A DNA stretch of 64,000 nucleotides from Psococerastis gibbosa (lineage: Eukaryota > Arthropoda > Insecta > Psocodea > Psocidae). The position numbers were made by a program, and so were the translations under genes. The notes below the pieces were generated by a model. The model searched no databases, was not told where the DNA came from, and worked only from the letters and a program-made list of their open reading frames with translations. Of the stretch, positions 36,258 through 48,663 are shown in pieces. The stretch spans positions 19,577,371 through 19,641,370 of the forward strand of contig OZ020487.1 of assembly GCA_963971405.1 (NCBI GenBank), in the 5' to 3' direction. Within the stretch, counting starts at the first letter, position 1; each line of letters begins with the position of its first letter.

Positions 36258-38417
36258 GAGCCAAAATGAGCAAAATAAAGGCACCTATATCTTTTTAAAA
36301 CCTTTAAAAAAAATAAAATAAGTAAATAGCTATTTTTCTTATTCTTGTCGAATGAATTTTTTTTAGCCACATTTACACCGATGAACACGCAAGAACAATT
36401 GCTCAATGTTAAGTACAATACAATGAGCCAAAATAAGCAAAATTAAGACACCTATATCTTTTTAAAACCTTTAAAAAAAATAAAATAAGTAAATAGCTAT
36501 TTTTCTTATTCTTGTCGAATGAATTTTTTTTAGCTACATTTACACCGATGAACACGCAGGAGCAATTGGTCAATGTTAAGTACGATACATTGAGCCAAAA
36601 TAAGCAAAATTAAGACACTCATATCATATCAAGACCTTTAAAAAAAAAAATAAGTATATAGCTATTTTTCGTATTCTTGTCGAATGAATTTTTTGTAGCT
36701 ACATTTACACCGATGAACACGCTGGAGCAATTGCATAATGTTAGATACAATACAATGAGCCAAAAAAAGCAAAATTAAGACACCTATATCTTTTTAATAC
36801 CTTTAAAAAAAATAAAATAAGTAATTAGCTATTTTTCGTATTCTTGCCGTATGAATTTTTTTAAGCTATATTTACACCGATGAACACGCAGGAGCAATTG
36901 CTCAATGTTAAGTACAATACATTGAGCCAAAATAAGCAAAATAAAGACACCTATATCTTTTTAAAACCTTTAAAAAAAAATAAGTAAATAGCTATTTTTC
37001 TTATTCTTGTCGAATGAATTTTTTTTAGCCACATTTACGCCGATGAACACGCAGGAACAATTGCTCAGTGTTAAGAACAATACAATGAGCCAAAATAAGC
37101 AAAATTAAGACACCTATATCTTTTTAAAACCTTTAAAAAAAATAAAATAAGCAAATAGCTATTTTTCTTATTCTTGTCGAATGAATTTTTTTTAGCTACA
37201 TTTACACCGATGAACACGCAGGAGCAATTGCTCAATGTTAAGTACAATACAATGAGCCAAAATAAGCAAAATTAAGACACTCATATCATATCAAGACCTT
37301 AAAAAAAAAAAATAAGTATATAGCTATTTTTCGTATTCTTGCCGAATGAATTTTTTGTAGCTACATTTACACCGATGAACACGCTGGAGCAATTGCCTAA
37401 TGTTAGATACAGTACAGTGAGCCAAAATAAGCAAAACTAAAACACCTATATCTTTTTAAAACCTTTAAAAAAAATAAAATAAGTAAATAGCTATTTTTCT
37501 TATTCTTGTCGAATGAATTTTTTTTAGCTACATTTACACAGATGAACACGCAGGAGCAATTGCTCAATGTTAAGTACAATACAATGAGCCAAAATAAGCA
37601 AAATTAAGACACCTATATCTTTTTAAAACCTTTAAAAAAAATAAAATAAGTAATTAGCTATTTTTCGTATTCTTGCCGTATGAATTTTTTTAAGCTACAT
37701 TTACACCGATGAACACGCATGAGCAATTGCTCAATGTTAAGTACAATACATGGAGCCAAAATAAGCAAAATAAAGACACCTATATCTTTTTAAAACCTTT
37801 AAAAAAAAAAAATAAGTAAATAGCTATTTTTCTTATTCTAGTCGAATGAATTTTTTTTAGCCACATTTACACCGATGAACACGCAATAACAATTGCTCAA
37901 TGTTAAGTACAATACAGTGAGCCAAAATTAGCAAAATTAAGACACCTATATCTTTTTAAAACCTTTAAAAAAATAAAATAAGTAAATAGCTATTTTTCTT
38001 ATTCTTGTCGAATGAATTTTTTTCAGCTACATTTACACCGATGAACACGCAGGAGCAATTGCTCAATGTTAAGTACAATACAATGAGCCAAAATAAGCAA
38101 AATTAAGACACTCATATCATATCAAGACCTTTAAATAAAAAAATAAGTATATAGCTATTTTTCGTATTCTTGTCGAATGAATTTTTTGTAGCTACATTTA
38201 CACCGATGAACACGCTGGAGCAATTGCCTAATGTTAGATACAGTACAGTGAGCCAAAATAAGCAAAATTAAGACACCTATATCTTTTTAAAACCTTTAAA
38301 AAAAAATAAAATAAGTAATTAGCTATTTTTCGTATTCTTGCCGTATGAATTTTTTTAAGCCACATTTACACCGATGAACACGCAAGAACAATCGCTCAAT
38401 GTTAAGTACAATACAAT
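36258..38417. repeat. Higher-order unit Z, copy 4 (2160 bp)
   Basis: It corresponds to 28741-30900 at +7517 and shares its private changes ('cttgccgaatg' near 37340, 'aaaactaaaac' near 37434, 'tacacagatg' near 37535). These changes therefore predate the 7517-bp duplication. It has its own 'ttctagtcg' near 37836. It ends with the same D/A hybrid, followed by the 'acaatcgctc' joint. Confidence 0.85.
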
Positions 38418-41112
38418 GAGCCAAAATAAGCAAAATTAAGACACCTATATCTTTTGAAAACCTTTAAAAAAAATAAAATAAGTAATTAGCTATTTTTCGT
38501 ATTCTTGCCGTATGAATTTTTTTTAGCTACATTTACACCGATGAACACGCAGGAGCAATTGCTCAATGTTAAGTACGATACAATGAGCCAAAATAAGCAA
38601 AATTAAGACACTCATATCATATCAAGACCTTTAAAAAAAAAAATAAGTATATAGCTATTTTTCGTATTCTTGTCGAATGAATTTTTTGTAGCTACATTTA
38701 CACCGATGAACACGCTGGAGCAATTGCCTAATGTTAGATACAGTACAATGAGCCAATCAGGAGCAATTGCTCAATGTTAAGTTCAATACAATGAGCCAAA
38801 ATAAGCAAAATTAAGACACCGTATCATATCAAGACCTTTAAAAAAAATAAAATAAGGAAATAGCTATTTTTTTTATTCTTGTCGAATGAATTTTTTTAGC
38901 AACATTTAAACCGATGAACACGCAGGAGCAATTGCTCAATGTCAAGTACAATACAACGAGCCAAAATAAGCAAAATTAAGACACCTATATCTTTTTAAAA
39001 CCTTTAAAAAAATAAAATAAATAAATAGCTATTTTTCCTATTCTTGTCGAATGAATTTTTTTTAGCCACATTTACACCGATGAACACGCATGAACAATTG
39101 CTCAATGTTAAGTTCAATACAATGAGCCAAAATAAGCAAAATTAAGACACCGTTATCATATCAAGACCTATAAAAAAAAAAAAATAAGTAAATAGCTATT
39201 TTTTTTATTCTTGTCGAATGAATTTTTTTAGCAACATTTAAACCGATAAACACGCAGGAGCAATTGCTCAATGTCAAGTACAATAAAATGAGCCAAAATA
39301 AGCAAAATTAAGACACCTATATCTTTTAAAAACCTTTAAAAAAAAAAATAAGTATATAGCTATTTTTCGTATTCTTGTCGAATGAATTTTTTGTAGCTAC
39401 ATTTACACCGATGAACACGCTGGAGCAATTGCATAATGTTAGATACAATACAATGAGCCAAAAAAAGCAAAATTAAGACACCTATTTCTTTTTAATACCT
39501 TTAAAAAAAATAAAATAAGTAATTAGCTATTTTTCGTATTCTTGCCGTATGAATTTTTTTAAGCTATATTTACACCGATGAACACGCAGGAGCAATTGCT
39601 CAATGTTAAGTACAATACATTGAGCCAAAATAAGCAAAATAAAGACACCTATATCTTTTTAAAACCTTTAAAAAAAAATAAGTAAATAGCTATTTTTCTT
39701 ATTCTTGTCGAATGAATTTTTTTTAGCCACATTTACGTCGATGAACACGCAGGAACAATTGCTCAGTGTTAAGAACAATACAATGAGCCAAAATAAGCAA
39801 AATTAAGACACCTATATCTTTTTAAAACCTTTAAAAAAAATAAAATAAGCAAATAGCTATTTTTCTTATTCTTGTCGAATGAATTTTTTTTAGCTACATT
39901 TACACCGATGAACACGCAGGAGCAATTGCTCAATGTTAAGTACAATACAATGAGCCAAAATAAGCAAAATTAAGACACTCATATCATATCAAGACCTTAA
40001 AAAAAAAAAATAAGTATATAGCTATTTTTCGTATTCTTGCCGAATGAATTTTTTGTAGCTACATTTACACCGATGAACACGCTGGAGCAATTGCCTAATG
40101 TTAGATACAGTACAGTGAGCCAAAATAAGCAAAATTAAAACACCTATATCTTTTTAAAACCTTTAAAAAAAATAAAATAAGTAAATAGCTATTTTTCTTA
40201 TTCTTGTCGAATGAATTTTTTTTAGCTACATTTACACCGATGAACACGCAGGAGCAATTGCTCAATGTTAAGTACAATACAATGAGCCAAAATAAGCAAA
40301 ATTAAGACACCTATATCTTTTTAAAACCTTTAAAAAAAATAAAATAAGTAATTAGCTATTTTTCGTATTCTTGCCGTATGAATTTTTTTAAGCTACATTT
40401 ACACCGATGAACACGCATGAGCAATTGCTCAATGTTAAGTACAATACATGGAGCCAAAATAAGCAAAATAAAGACACCTATATCTTTTTAAAACCTTTAA
40501 AAAAAAAAAATAAGTAAATAGCTATTTTTCTTATTCTTGTCGAATGAATTTTATTTAGCCACATTTACACCGATGAACACGCAGGAACAATTGCTCAATG
40601 TTAAGTACAATACAATGAGCCAAAATTAGCAAAATTAAGACACCTATATCTTTTTAAAACCTTTAAAAAAAATAAAATAAGTAAATAGCTATTTTTCTTA
40701 TTCTTGTCGAATGAATTTTTTTCAGCTACATTTACACCGATGAACACGCAGGAGCAATTGCTCAATGTTAAGTACAATACAATGAGCCAAAATAAGCAAA
40801 ATTAAGACACTCATATCATATCAAGACCTTTAAATAAAAAAATAAGTATATAGCTATTTTTTTTATTCTTGTCGAATGAATTTTTTTAGCAACATTTAAA
40901 CCGATAAACACGCAGGAGCAATTGCTCAATGTCAAGTACAATAAAATGAGCCAAAATAAGCAAAATTAAGACACCTATATCTTTTAAAAACCTTTAAAAA
41001 AAAAAATAAGTATATAGCTATTTTTCGTATTCTTGTCGAATGAATTTTTTGTAGCTACATTTACACCGATGAACACGCTGGAGCAATTGCATAATGTTAG
41101 ATACAATACAAT
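36757..41112. repeat. 4356-bp tandem duplication, copy 1
   Basis: Between D* at 36757 and D* at 41113 lies a segment that recurs from 41113. Matched landmarks are 'tacacagatg' 37535/41891, 'acaatcgctc' 38388/42744 and the truncated monomer 38750/43106, all at +4356. It overlaps the second 7517-bp copy, so the later duplication took the tail of the earlier one. It contains two further D* spacings, 2698 and 1658 bp. Confidence 0.84.
38750..38792. repeat. Truncated 43-bp monomer, copy 2
   Basis: The joint 'gagccaatcaggagc' is identical to the one at 31233, at +7517. It is followed by the 'aaggaaatag' monomer and then by the version of the divergent block that has lost two monomers. Confidence 0.93.
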
Positions 41113-44100
41113 GAGCCAAAAAAAGCAAAATTAAGACACCTATATCTTTTTAATACCTTTAAAAAAAATAAAATAAGTAATTAGCTATTTTTCGTATTCT
41201 TGCCGTATGAATTTTTTTAAGCTATATTTACACCGATGAACACGCAGGAGCAATTGCTCAATGTTAAGTACAATACATTGAGCCAAAATAAGCAAAATAA
41301 AGACACCTATATCTTTTTAAAACCTTTAAAAAAAAATAAGTAAATAGCTATTTTTCTTATTCTTGTCGAATGAATTTTTTTTAGCCACATTTACGCCGAT
41401 GAACACGCAGGAACAATTGCTCAGTGTTAAGAACAATACAATGAGCCAAAATAAGCAAAATTAAGACACCTATATCTTTTTAAAACCTTTAAAAAAAATA
41501 AAATAAGCAAATAGCTATTTTTCTTATTCTTGTCGAATGAATTTTTTTTAGCTACATTTACACCGATGAACACGCAGGAGCAATTGCTCAATGTTAAGTA
41601 CAATACAATGAGCCAAAATAAGCAAAATTAAGACACTCATATCATATCAAGACCTTAAAAAAAAAAAATAAGTATATAGCTATTTTTCGTATTCTTGCCG
41701 AATGAATTTTTTGTAGCTACATTTACACCGATGAACACGCTGGAGCAATTGCCTAATGTTAGATACAGTACAGTGAGCCAAAATAAGCAAAATTAAAACA
41801 CCTATATCTTTTTAAAACCTTTAAAAAAAATAAAATAAGTAAATAGCTATTTTTCTTATTCTTGTCGAATGAATTTTTTTTAGCTACATTTACACAGATG
41901 AACACGCAGGAGCAATTGCTCAATGTTAAGTACAATACAATGAGCCAAAATAAGCAAAATTAAGACACCTATATCTTTTTAAAACCTTTAAAAAAAATAA
42001 AATAAGTAATTAGCTATTTTTCGTATTCTTGCCGTATGAATTTTTTTAAGCTACATTTACACCGATGAACACGCATGAGCAATTGCTCAATGTTAAGTAC
42101 AATACATGGAGCCAAAATAAGCAAAATAAAGACACCTATATCTTTTTAAAACCTTTAAAAAAAAAAAATAAGTAAATAGCTATTTTTCTTATTCTTGTCG
42201 AATGAATTTTTTTTAGCCACATTTACACCGATGAACACGCAATAACAATTGCTCAATGTTAAGTACAATACAGTGAGCCAAAATTAGCAAAATTAAGACA
42301 CCTATATCTTTTTAAAACCTTTAAAAAAATAAAATAAGTAAATAGCTATTTTTCTTATTCTTGTCGAATGAATTTTTTTCAGCTACATTTACACCGATGA
42401 ACACGCAGGAGCAATTGCTCAATGTTAAGTACAATACAATGAGCCAAAATAAGCAAAATTAAGACACTCATATCATATCAAGACCTTTAAATAAAAAAAT
42501 AAGTATATAGCTATTTTTCGTATTCTTGTCGAATGAATTTTTTGTAGCTACATTTACACCGATGAACACGCTGGAGCAATTGCCTAATGTTAGATACAGT
42601 ACAGTGAGCCAAAATAAGCAAAATTAAGACACCTATATCTTTTTAAAACCTTTAAAAAAAAATAAAATAAGTAATTAGCTATTTTTCGTATTCTTGCCGT
42701 ATGAATTTTTTTAAGCCACATTTACACCGATGAACACGCAAGAACAATCGCTCAATGTTAAGTACAATACAATGAGCCAAAATAAGCAAAATTAAGACAC
42801 CTATATCTTTTGAAAACCTTTAAAAAAAATAAAATAAGTAATTAGCTATTTTTCGTATTCTTGCCGTATGAATTTTTTTTAGCTACATTTACACCGATGA
42901 ACACGCAGGAGCAATTGCTCAATGTTAAGTACGATACAATGAGCCAAAATAAGCAAAATTAAGACACTCATATCATATCAAGACCTTTAAAAAAAAAAAT
43001 AAGTATATAGCTATTTTTCGTATTCTTGTCGAATGAATTTTTTGTAGCTACATTTACACCGATGAACACGCTGGAGCAATTGCCTAATGTTAGATACAGT
43101 ACAATGAGCCAATCAGGAGCAATTGCTCAATGTTAAGTTCAATACAATGAGCCAAAATAAGCAAAATTAAGACACCGTATCATATCAAGACCTTTAAAAA
43201 AAATAAAATAAGGAAATAGCTATTTTTTTTATTCTTGTCGAATGAATTTTTTTAGCAACATTTAAACCGATGAACACGCAGGAGCAATTGCTCAATGTCA
43301 AGTACAATACAACGAGCCAAAATAAGCAAAATTAAGACACCTATATCTTTTTAAAACCTTTAAAAAAATAAAATAAATAAATAGCTATTTTTCCTATTCT
43401 TGTCGAATGAATTTTTTTTAGCTTCATTTACACCGATTAACACGCAGGAGCAATTGCTTTATGTTAAGTACAATGCAATGAGCCAAAATAAGCCAAATTA
43501 AGACACCCGTGTCATATCAAGACCTTAAAAAAAAAAAAAATAAGTATATAGCTATTTTTCTTATTCTTGTCGAATGAATTTTTTGTAGCTACATTTACAC
43601 CGATGAACACGCAGGAGCAAGTGGCCAATGTTAAGTACAATACAATGAGCCTAAATAAGCAAAATTAAGACACCTATATCTTTATAAGACCTTTAAAAAA
43701 AATAAAATAAGTAAATAGCTATTTTTCTTATTCTTGCCGAATGAATTTTTTTTAGCCACATTTACACCGATGAACACGCATGAACAATTGCTCAATGTTA
43801 AGTTCAATACAATGAGCCAAAATAAGCAAAATTAAGACACCGTTATCATATCAAGACCTATAAAAAAAAAAAAATAAGTAAATAGCTATTTTTTTTATTC
43901 TTGTCGAATGAATTTTTTTAGCAACATTTAAACCGATAAACACGCAGGAGCAATTGCTCAATGTCAAGTACAATAAAATGAGCCAAAATAAGCAAAATTA
44001 AGACACCTATATCTTTTAAAAACCTTTAAAAAAAAAAATAAGTATATAGCTATTTTTCGTATTCTTGTCGAATGAATTTTTTGTAGCTACATTTACACCG

Positions 44101-45802
44101 ATGAACACGCTGGAGCAATTGCATAATGTTAGATACAATACAATGAGCCAAAAAAAGCAAAATTAAGACACCTATTTCTTTTTAATACCTTTAAAAAAAA
44201 TAAAATAAGTAATTAGCTATTTTTCGTATTCTTGCCGTATGAATTTTTTTAAGCTATATTTACACCGATGAACACGCAGGAGCAATTGCTCAATGTTAAG
44301 TACAATACATTGAGCCAAAATAAGCAAAATAAAGACACCTATATCTTTTTAAAACCTTTAAAAAAAAATAAGTAAATAGCTATTTTTCTTATTCTTGTCG
44401 AATGAATTTTTTTTAGCCACATTTACGTCGATGAACACGCAGGAACAATTGCTCAGTGTTAAGAACAATACAATGAGCCAAAATAAGCAAAATTAAGACA
44501 CCTATATCTTTTTAAAACCTTTAAAAAAAATAAAATAAGCAAATAGCTATTTTTCTTATTCTTGTCGAATGAATTTTTTTTAGCTACATTTACACCGATG
44601 AACACGCAGGAGCAATTGCTCAATGTTAAGTACAATACAATGAGCCAAAATAAGCAAAATTAAGACACTCATATCATATCAAGACCTTAAAAAAAAAAAA
44701 TAAGTATATAGCTATTTTTCGTATTCTTGCCGAATGAATTTTTTGTAGCTACATTTACACCGATGAACACGCTGGAGCAATTGCCTAATGTTAGATACAG
44801 TACAGTGAGCCAAAATAAGCAAAATTAAAACACCTATATCTTTTTAAAACCTTTAAAAAAAATAAAATAAGTAAATAGCTATTTTTCTTATTCTTGTCGA
44901 ATGAATTTTTTTTAGCTACATTTACACCGATGAACACGCAGGAGCAATTGCTCAATGTTAAGTACAATACAATGAGCCAAAATAAGCAAAATTAAGACAC
45001 CTATATCTTTTTAAAACCTTTAAAAAAAATAAAATAAGTAATTAGCTATTTTTCGTATTCTTGCCGTATGAATTTTTTTAAGCTACATTTACACCGATGA
45101 ACACGCATGAGCAATTGCTCAATGTTAAGTACAATACATGGAGCCAAAATAAGCAAAATAAAGACACCTATATCTTTTTAAAACCTTTAAAAAAAAAAAA
45201 TAAGTAAATAGCTATTTTTCTTATTCTTGTCGAATGAATTTTTTTTAGCCACATTTACACCGATGAACACGCAGGAACAATTGCTCAATGTTAAGTACAA
45301 TACAATGAGCCAAAATTAGCAAAATTAAGACACCTATATCTTTTTAAAACCTTTAAAAAAAATAAAATAAGTAAATAGCTATTTTTCTTATTCTTGTCGA
45401 ATGAATTTTTTTCAGCTACATTTACACCGATGAACACGCAGGAGCAATTGCTCAATGTTAAGTACAATACAATGAGCCAAAATAAGCAAAATTAAGACAC
45501 TCATATCATATCAAGACCTTTAAATAAAAAAATAAGTATATAGCTATTTTTTTTATTCTTGTCGAATGAATTTTTTTAGCAACATTTAAACCGATAAACA
45601 CGCAGGAGCAATTGCTCAATGTCAAGTACAATAAAATGAGCCAAAATAAGCAAAATTAAGACACCTATATCTTTTAAAAACCTTTAAAAAAAAAAATAAG
45701 TATATAGCTATTTTTCGTATTCTTGTCGAATGAATTTTTTGTAGCTACATTTACACCGATGAACACGCTGGAGCAATTGCATAATGTTAGATACAATACA
45801 AT
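41113..45802. repeat. 4356-bp duplication, copy 2 (4690 bp, two monomers longer)
   Basis: It aligns to 36757 onward at +4356 until the divergent block. There it contains the two monomers (about 43430-43750) missing from copy 1, after which the offset becomes 4690. 'cacctatttc' near 39479/44169 and D* at 39455/44145 and 41113/45803 confirm this. Because copy 2 has the full block found at 31276, the 334-bp loss at about 39064 happened after this duplication, or copy 2 derives from an unshortened template. Confidence 0.83.
43106..43148. repeat. Truncated 43-bp monomer, copy 3
   Basis: The same 'gagccaatcaggagc' joint occurs here, at +4356 from copy 2. It is followed by the full-length divergent block with 'gattaac', 'gctttatg' and 'cacccgtgtc'. 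Confidence 0.93.
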
Positions 45803-48663
45803 GAGCCAAAAAAAGCAAAATTAAGACACCTATATCTTTTTAATACCTTTAAAAAAAATAAAATAAGTAATTAGCTATTTTTCGTATTCTTGCCGTATGA
45901 ATTTTTTTAAGCTATATTTACACCGATGAACACGCAGGAGCAATTGCTCAATGTTAAGTACAATACATTGAGCCAAAATAAGCAAAATAAAGACACCTAT
46001 ATCTTTTTAAAACCTTTAAAAAAAAATAAGTAAATAGCTATTTTTCTTATTCTTGTCGAATGAATTTTTTTTAGCCACATTTACGCCGATGAACACGCAG
46101 GAACAATTGCTCAGTGTTAAGAACAATACATTGAGCCAAAATAAGCAAAATTAAGACACCTATATCTTTTTAAAACCTTTAAAAAAAATAAAATAAGCAA
46201 ATAGCTATTTTTCTTATTCTTGTCGAATGAATTTTTTTTAGCTACATTTACACCGATGAACACGCAGGAGCAATTGCTCAATGTTAAGTACAATACAATG
46301 AGCCAAAATAAGCAAAATTAAGACACTCATATCATATCAAGACCTTAAAAAAAAAAAATAAGTATATAGCTATTTTTCGTATTCTTGCCGAATGAATTTT
46401 TTGTAGCTACATTTACACCGATGAACACGCTGGAGCAATTGCCTAATGTTAGATACAGTACAGTGAGCCAAAATAAGCAAAATTAAAACACCTATATCTT
46501 TTTAAAACCTTTAAAAAAAATAAAATAAGTAAATAGCTATTTTTCTTATTCTTGTCGAATGAATTTTTTTTAGCTACATTTACACCGATGAACACGCAGG
46601 AGCAATTGCTCAATGTTAAGTACAATACAATGAGCCAAAATAAGCAAAATTAAGACACCTATATCTTTTTAAAACCTTTAAAAAAAATAAAATAAGTAAT
46701 TAGCTATTTTTCGTATTCTTGCCGTATGAATTTTTTTAAGCTTCATTTACACCGATGAACACGAAGGAGCAATTGCTCAATGTTAAGTACAATACATTGA
46801 GCCAAAATAAGCAAAATAAAGACACCTATATCTTTTTAAAACCTTTAAAAAAAAAATAAGTAAATAGCTATTTTTCTTATTCTTGTCGAATGAATTTTTT
46901 TTAGCCACATTTACGCCGATGAACACGCAGGAACAATTGCTCAGTGTTAAGTACAATACAATGAGCCAAAATAAGCAAAATTAAGACACCTATATCTTTT
47001 TAAAACCTTTAAAAAAAAATAAAATAAGCAAATAGCTATTTTTCTTATTCTTGTCGAATGAATTTTTTTTAGCTACATTCACAACGATGAACACGCAGGA
47101 GCAATTGCTCAATGTTAAGTACAATACAGTGAGCCAAAATAAGCAAAATTAAGACACTCATATCATATCAAGACCTTTAAAAAAAAAAATAAGTATATAG
47201 CTATTTTTCGTATTCTTGTCGAATGAATTTTTTGTAGCTACATTTACACCGATGAACACGCTGGAGCAATTGCATAATGGTAGATACAATACAATGAGCC
47301 AAAATAAGCAAAATTAAGACACTCATATCATATCAAGACCTTAAAAAAAAAAAATAAGTATATAGCTATTTTTCGTATTCTTGCCGAATGAATTTTTTGT
47401 AGCTACATTTACACCGATGAACACGCTGGAGCAATTGCCTAATGTTAGATACAGTACAGTGAGCCAAAATAAGCAAAATTAAGACACCTATATCTTTTTA
47501 AAACCTTTAAAAAAAAATAAAATAAGTAATTAGCTATTTTTCGTATTCTTGCCGTATGAATTTTTTTAAGCCACATTTACACCGATGAACACGCAACAAC
47601 AATCGCTCAATGTTAAGTACAATACAATGAGCCAAAATAAGCAAAATTAAGACACCTATATCTTTTGAAAACCTTTAAAAAAAATAAAATAAGTAATTAG
47701 CTATTTTTCGTATTCTTGCCGTATGAATTTTTTTTAGCTACATTTACACCGATGAACACGCAGGAGCAATTGCTCAATGTTAAGTACGATACAATGAGCC
47801 AAAATAAGCAAAATTAAGACACTCATATCATATCAAGACCTTTAAAAAAAAAAATAAGTATATAGCTATTTTTCGTATTCTTGTCGAATGAATTTTTTGT
47901 AGCTACATTTACACCGATGAACACGCTGGAGCAATTGCCTAATGTTAGATACAGTACAATGAGCCAATCAGGAGCAATTGCTCAATGTTAAGTTCAATAC
48001 AATGAGCCAAAATAAGCAAAATTAAGACACCGTATCATATCAAGACCTTTAAAAAAAATAAAATAAGGAAATAGCTATTTTTTTTATTCTTGTCGAATGA
48101 ATTTTTTTAGCAACATTTAAACCGATGAACACGCAGGAGCAATTGCTCAATGTCAAGTACAATACAACGAGCCAAAATAAGCAAAATTAAGACACCTATA
48201 TCTTTTTAAAACCTTTAAAAAAATAAAATAAATAAATAGCTATTTTTCCTATTCTTGTCGAATGAATTTTTTTTAGCTTCATTTACACCGATGAACACGC
48301 AGGAGCAATTGCTCAATGTTAAGTACAATACAATGAGCCAAAATAAGCAAAATTAAGACACACATATCATATCAAGACCTTTAAATAAAAAAATAAGTAT
48401 ATAGCTATTTTTTTTATTCTTGTCGAATGAATTTTTTTAGCAACATTTAAACCGATAAACACGCAGGAGCAATTGCTCAATGTCAAGTACAATAAAATGA
48501 GCCAAAATAAGCAAAATTAAGACACCTATATCTTTTAAAAACCTTTAAAAAAAAAAATAAGTATATAGCTATTTTTCGTATTCTTGTCGAATGAATTTTT
48601 TGTAGCTACATTTACACCGATGAACACGCTGGAGCAATTGCATAATGTTAGATACAATACAAT
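45803..48663. repeat. 2861-bp tandem duplication, copy 1
   Basis: D* at 45803 recurs at 48664. Also at +2861 are 'aagcttc' 46740/49601, 'ttcacaacg' 47081/49943, 'acaatcgctc' 47599/50460 and the truncated monomer 47961/50822. Up to about 46740 it is also a partial third copy of the 4356/4690 unit. Then it changes to A/B/C monomers resembling 1341-1837 and returns to the 'acaatcgctc' region. Near 47281 'gcataatggtag' and near 47593 'cgcaacaac' are local changes. Confidence 0.84.
47961..48003. repeat. Truncated 43-bp monomer, copy 4
   Basis: The joint is identical to the others. Here the divergent block that follows is cut short: near 48276-48316 it returns to an 'aaataaaaaaataag' C monomer with 'cacacatatc'. 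This is the joint created by the 2861-bp duplication. Confidence 0.92.

Larger units (their letters stand above)
32272..39454. repeat. 7517-bp segmental duplication, copy 2 (shortened to 7183 bp)
   Basis: It follows copy 1 landmark for landmark up to about 39064. There it skips the two monomers corresponding to about 31548-31880 (334 bp: the end of the 'gattaac' monomer and the F-like monomer). It joins 'tttttagc' to 'cacatttacaccg' with 'cgcatgaac'. It includes two Z units (34098 and 36258). It opens with D* at 32272, whose first half is D* and second half is the B monomer that opens copy 1. Confidence 0.85.
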
